Source: Candidatus Omnitrophota bacterium
Lineage (GTDB): Bacteria; Omnitrophota; Gorgyraeia; Zapsychrales; Zapsychraceae
Reading direction: 5' to 3'
Length of the DNA: 23,718 nt
Assembly (NCBI GenBank): GCA_018062515.1
Contig: JAGOSC010000039.1
Coordinates: 1 to 23,718 of the forward strand
Both the position numbers and the translations under genes were made by a program. Of the stretch, positions 22,823 through 23,718 are shown piece after piece. The notes under the pieces are model-generated. The model did not search any database, had not been told where the DNA came from, and was given only the letters and a program-made list of their open reading frames with translations. Numbering within the stretch: the first letter of the stretch is position 1; each line of letters begins with the position of its first letter.

Positions 22823-23718
22823 ATGTATTAATCACCGGCGGAGCGGGATATTTAGGGGCGGTGATCGTTCCGCGGTTTCTGCAGGCCGGATATAAAGTGA
22901 CGGTGCTGGATAATTTTATGTACAATCAAACATCTCTTTTGGATTGCTGTCACGATAAAGGTTTGACGATTGTCCGAGGAGATACACGGGATATTAATTT
23001 ATTAAAAAAATTGGTTCCATCGGCGGATGCGATTTTTCCATTGGCATGTCTTACCGGGGCGCCGATTTGCGACAAATTTCCGAAGGAAGCTGAGGAAATC
23101 GTCGTCGACGCTTTACGAGAAATCATAAAATTACGCCGTCCAGGCCAAAGAATTATTTATCCGACGACAAACAGCGGATATGGAATTGGAGAGAAGGGAA
23201 AATTTTGTACGGAAAATACGCCTTTGAAACCGATTTCTGTTTACGGACGAATAAAAGTCAAGGCTGAACAAATGGTGTTGGAAGCCGGTGACGGAATCAC
23301 ACTCAGGTTGGCCACCGCCTTTGGTGTCTCGCCGAGAATGCGTCTTGACCTCTTGGTTAATGATTTTACATACAAGGCCGTGTTTGACGGTAATATCGAA
23401 ATATTTGAAGGGCACTTCATGCGAAATTTCATTCATGTTCGTGATATTGCCAAGGCCTTTCTCCACGCGATGACGCATTTTGAAAAAATGAAGAATGAGG
23501 CGTATAATGTAGGCTTAAGCGACGCCAATATCAGTAAATTGCAGTTATGCGAGGAAATTAAAAAGCAGGTTCCCGCATTTAACTTCCGGGAATCCTTAGA
23601 CGGAAAAGACCCGGATAAAAGGGATTATATCGTCAGTAATGAAAAAATTGAAAAAACCGGTTTTAAGCCTGACGTGTCTTTGGCCGATGGAATCACTGAA
23701 TTAATTAAAGCCTACACC
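22819..23718 (+). CDS. NAD-dependent epimerase/dehydratase (3' end outside the window)
   Basis: An ATG at 22819 overlaps the previous stop (ATGA) and the frame stays open for 300 codons to the window edge, so only a short tail is missing. The extended short-chain dehydrogenase fold is clear: TGGAGYLG (6-13), D31 after the second strand, PTTNSGYG (115-122, with T117/S119 near the catalytic position), Y142xxxK146 (VYGRIK), LRLATAFGVSPRMR, and FMRNFIHVRDIAKAF. The glycine loop is intact, unlike that of its neighbour. LACLTGAPICDKFP (75-88) is an unusual version of the segment after the fourth strand. The substrate cannot be assigned. It presumably works in the same sugar pathway as the preceding genes. 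Confidence 0.9.
   Translation, partial: MNVLITGGAGYLGAVIVPRFLQAGYKVTVLDNFMYNQTSLLDCCHDKGLTIVRGDTRDINLLKKLVPSADAIFPLACLTGAPICDKFPKEAEEIVVDALREIIKLRRPGQRIIYPTTNSGYGIGEKGKFCTENTPLKPISVYGRIKVKAEQMVLEAGDGITLRLATAFGVSPRMRLDLLVNDFTYKAVFDGNIEIFEGHFMRNFIHVRDIAKAFLHAMTHFEKMKNEAYNVGLSDANISKLQLCEEIKKQVPAFNFRESLDGKDPDKRDYIVSNEKIEKTGFKPDVSLADGITELIKAYT

Noticed and set aside
23131..23478. 115-codon antisense frame at the right end
   Set aside because: It is a shadow of the partial epimerase gene, whose motifs are clear on the + strand.
1..23718. Mobile elements, CRISPR arrays, tRNA/rRNA genes
   Set aside because: No transposase or integrase-like protein, no spaced direct repeats and no tRNA-like cloverleaf were noticed on reading the gaps. 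All gaps are under about 210 nt.

Overview
The window is about 23.7 kb of AT-rich bacterial DNA. Every gene I can support lies on the + strand and genes are packed tightly. LptD, an LPS-export outer-membrane protein, implies an LPS-bearing, double-membrane (Gram-negative) cell. Conserved core genes (hrcA-grpE-dnaK-dnaJ, accD) are interleaved with uncharacterised families and two diguanylate cyclases. The carbamoyltransferase/SxtJ/DUF5989 sugar cluster and the protein styles remind me of Omnitrophota-like uncultured lineages. That placement is an impression, not something the sequence proves. I see no tRNA, rRNA, CRISPR, insertion sequence or prophage gene, and no gene-free stretch longer than about 300 bases.

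Region 1 (1-6950) is a heat-shock unit. A partial unknown gene ends at a hairpin terminator. A consensus-like promoter with a CIRCE operator at its start point then drives hrcA (unusually short), grpE, dnaK and dnaJ, and probably an FmdB zinc ribbon, a VanZ-like membrane protein and a DUF1015 protein. A clear rho-independent terminator follows.

Region 2 (6962-11317) holds accD (fatty-acid synthesis), an orphan MalK/UgpC-type sugar-ABC ATPase and two membrane-anchored GGDEF proteins. The second GGDEF protein has a c-di-GMP inhibitory site and the first does not.

Region 3 (11432-end) starts at a predicted promoter and looks like one long cell-envelope/polysaccharide unit. It begins with a ROK-family kinase lacking the usual zinc loop and lptD. 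Next come UDP-glucose dehydrogenase, a second UDP-sugar dehydrogenase and UDP-glucuronate decarboxylase. These would supply UDP-glucuronate, probably a UDP-HexNAc uronate, and UDP-xylose.

The unit continues with a NodU-type carbamoyltransferase, an SxtJ-like membrane protein, a 52-residue DUF5989 protein, a two-piece minimal thiamine-diphosphate enzyme, a GDP-fucose-synthase-like protein with a degenerate nucleotide-binding loop, and an NAD-dependent epimerase cut by the window edge. From ugd onward, gaps are mostly 0-20 nt and several stops and starts touch or overlap. My best hypothesis is that the right end encodes an unusual (perhaps branched-chain and carbamoylated) sugar for a surface glycan. 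No glycosyltransferase or flippase is in view, so the cluster should continue to the right.
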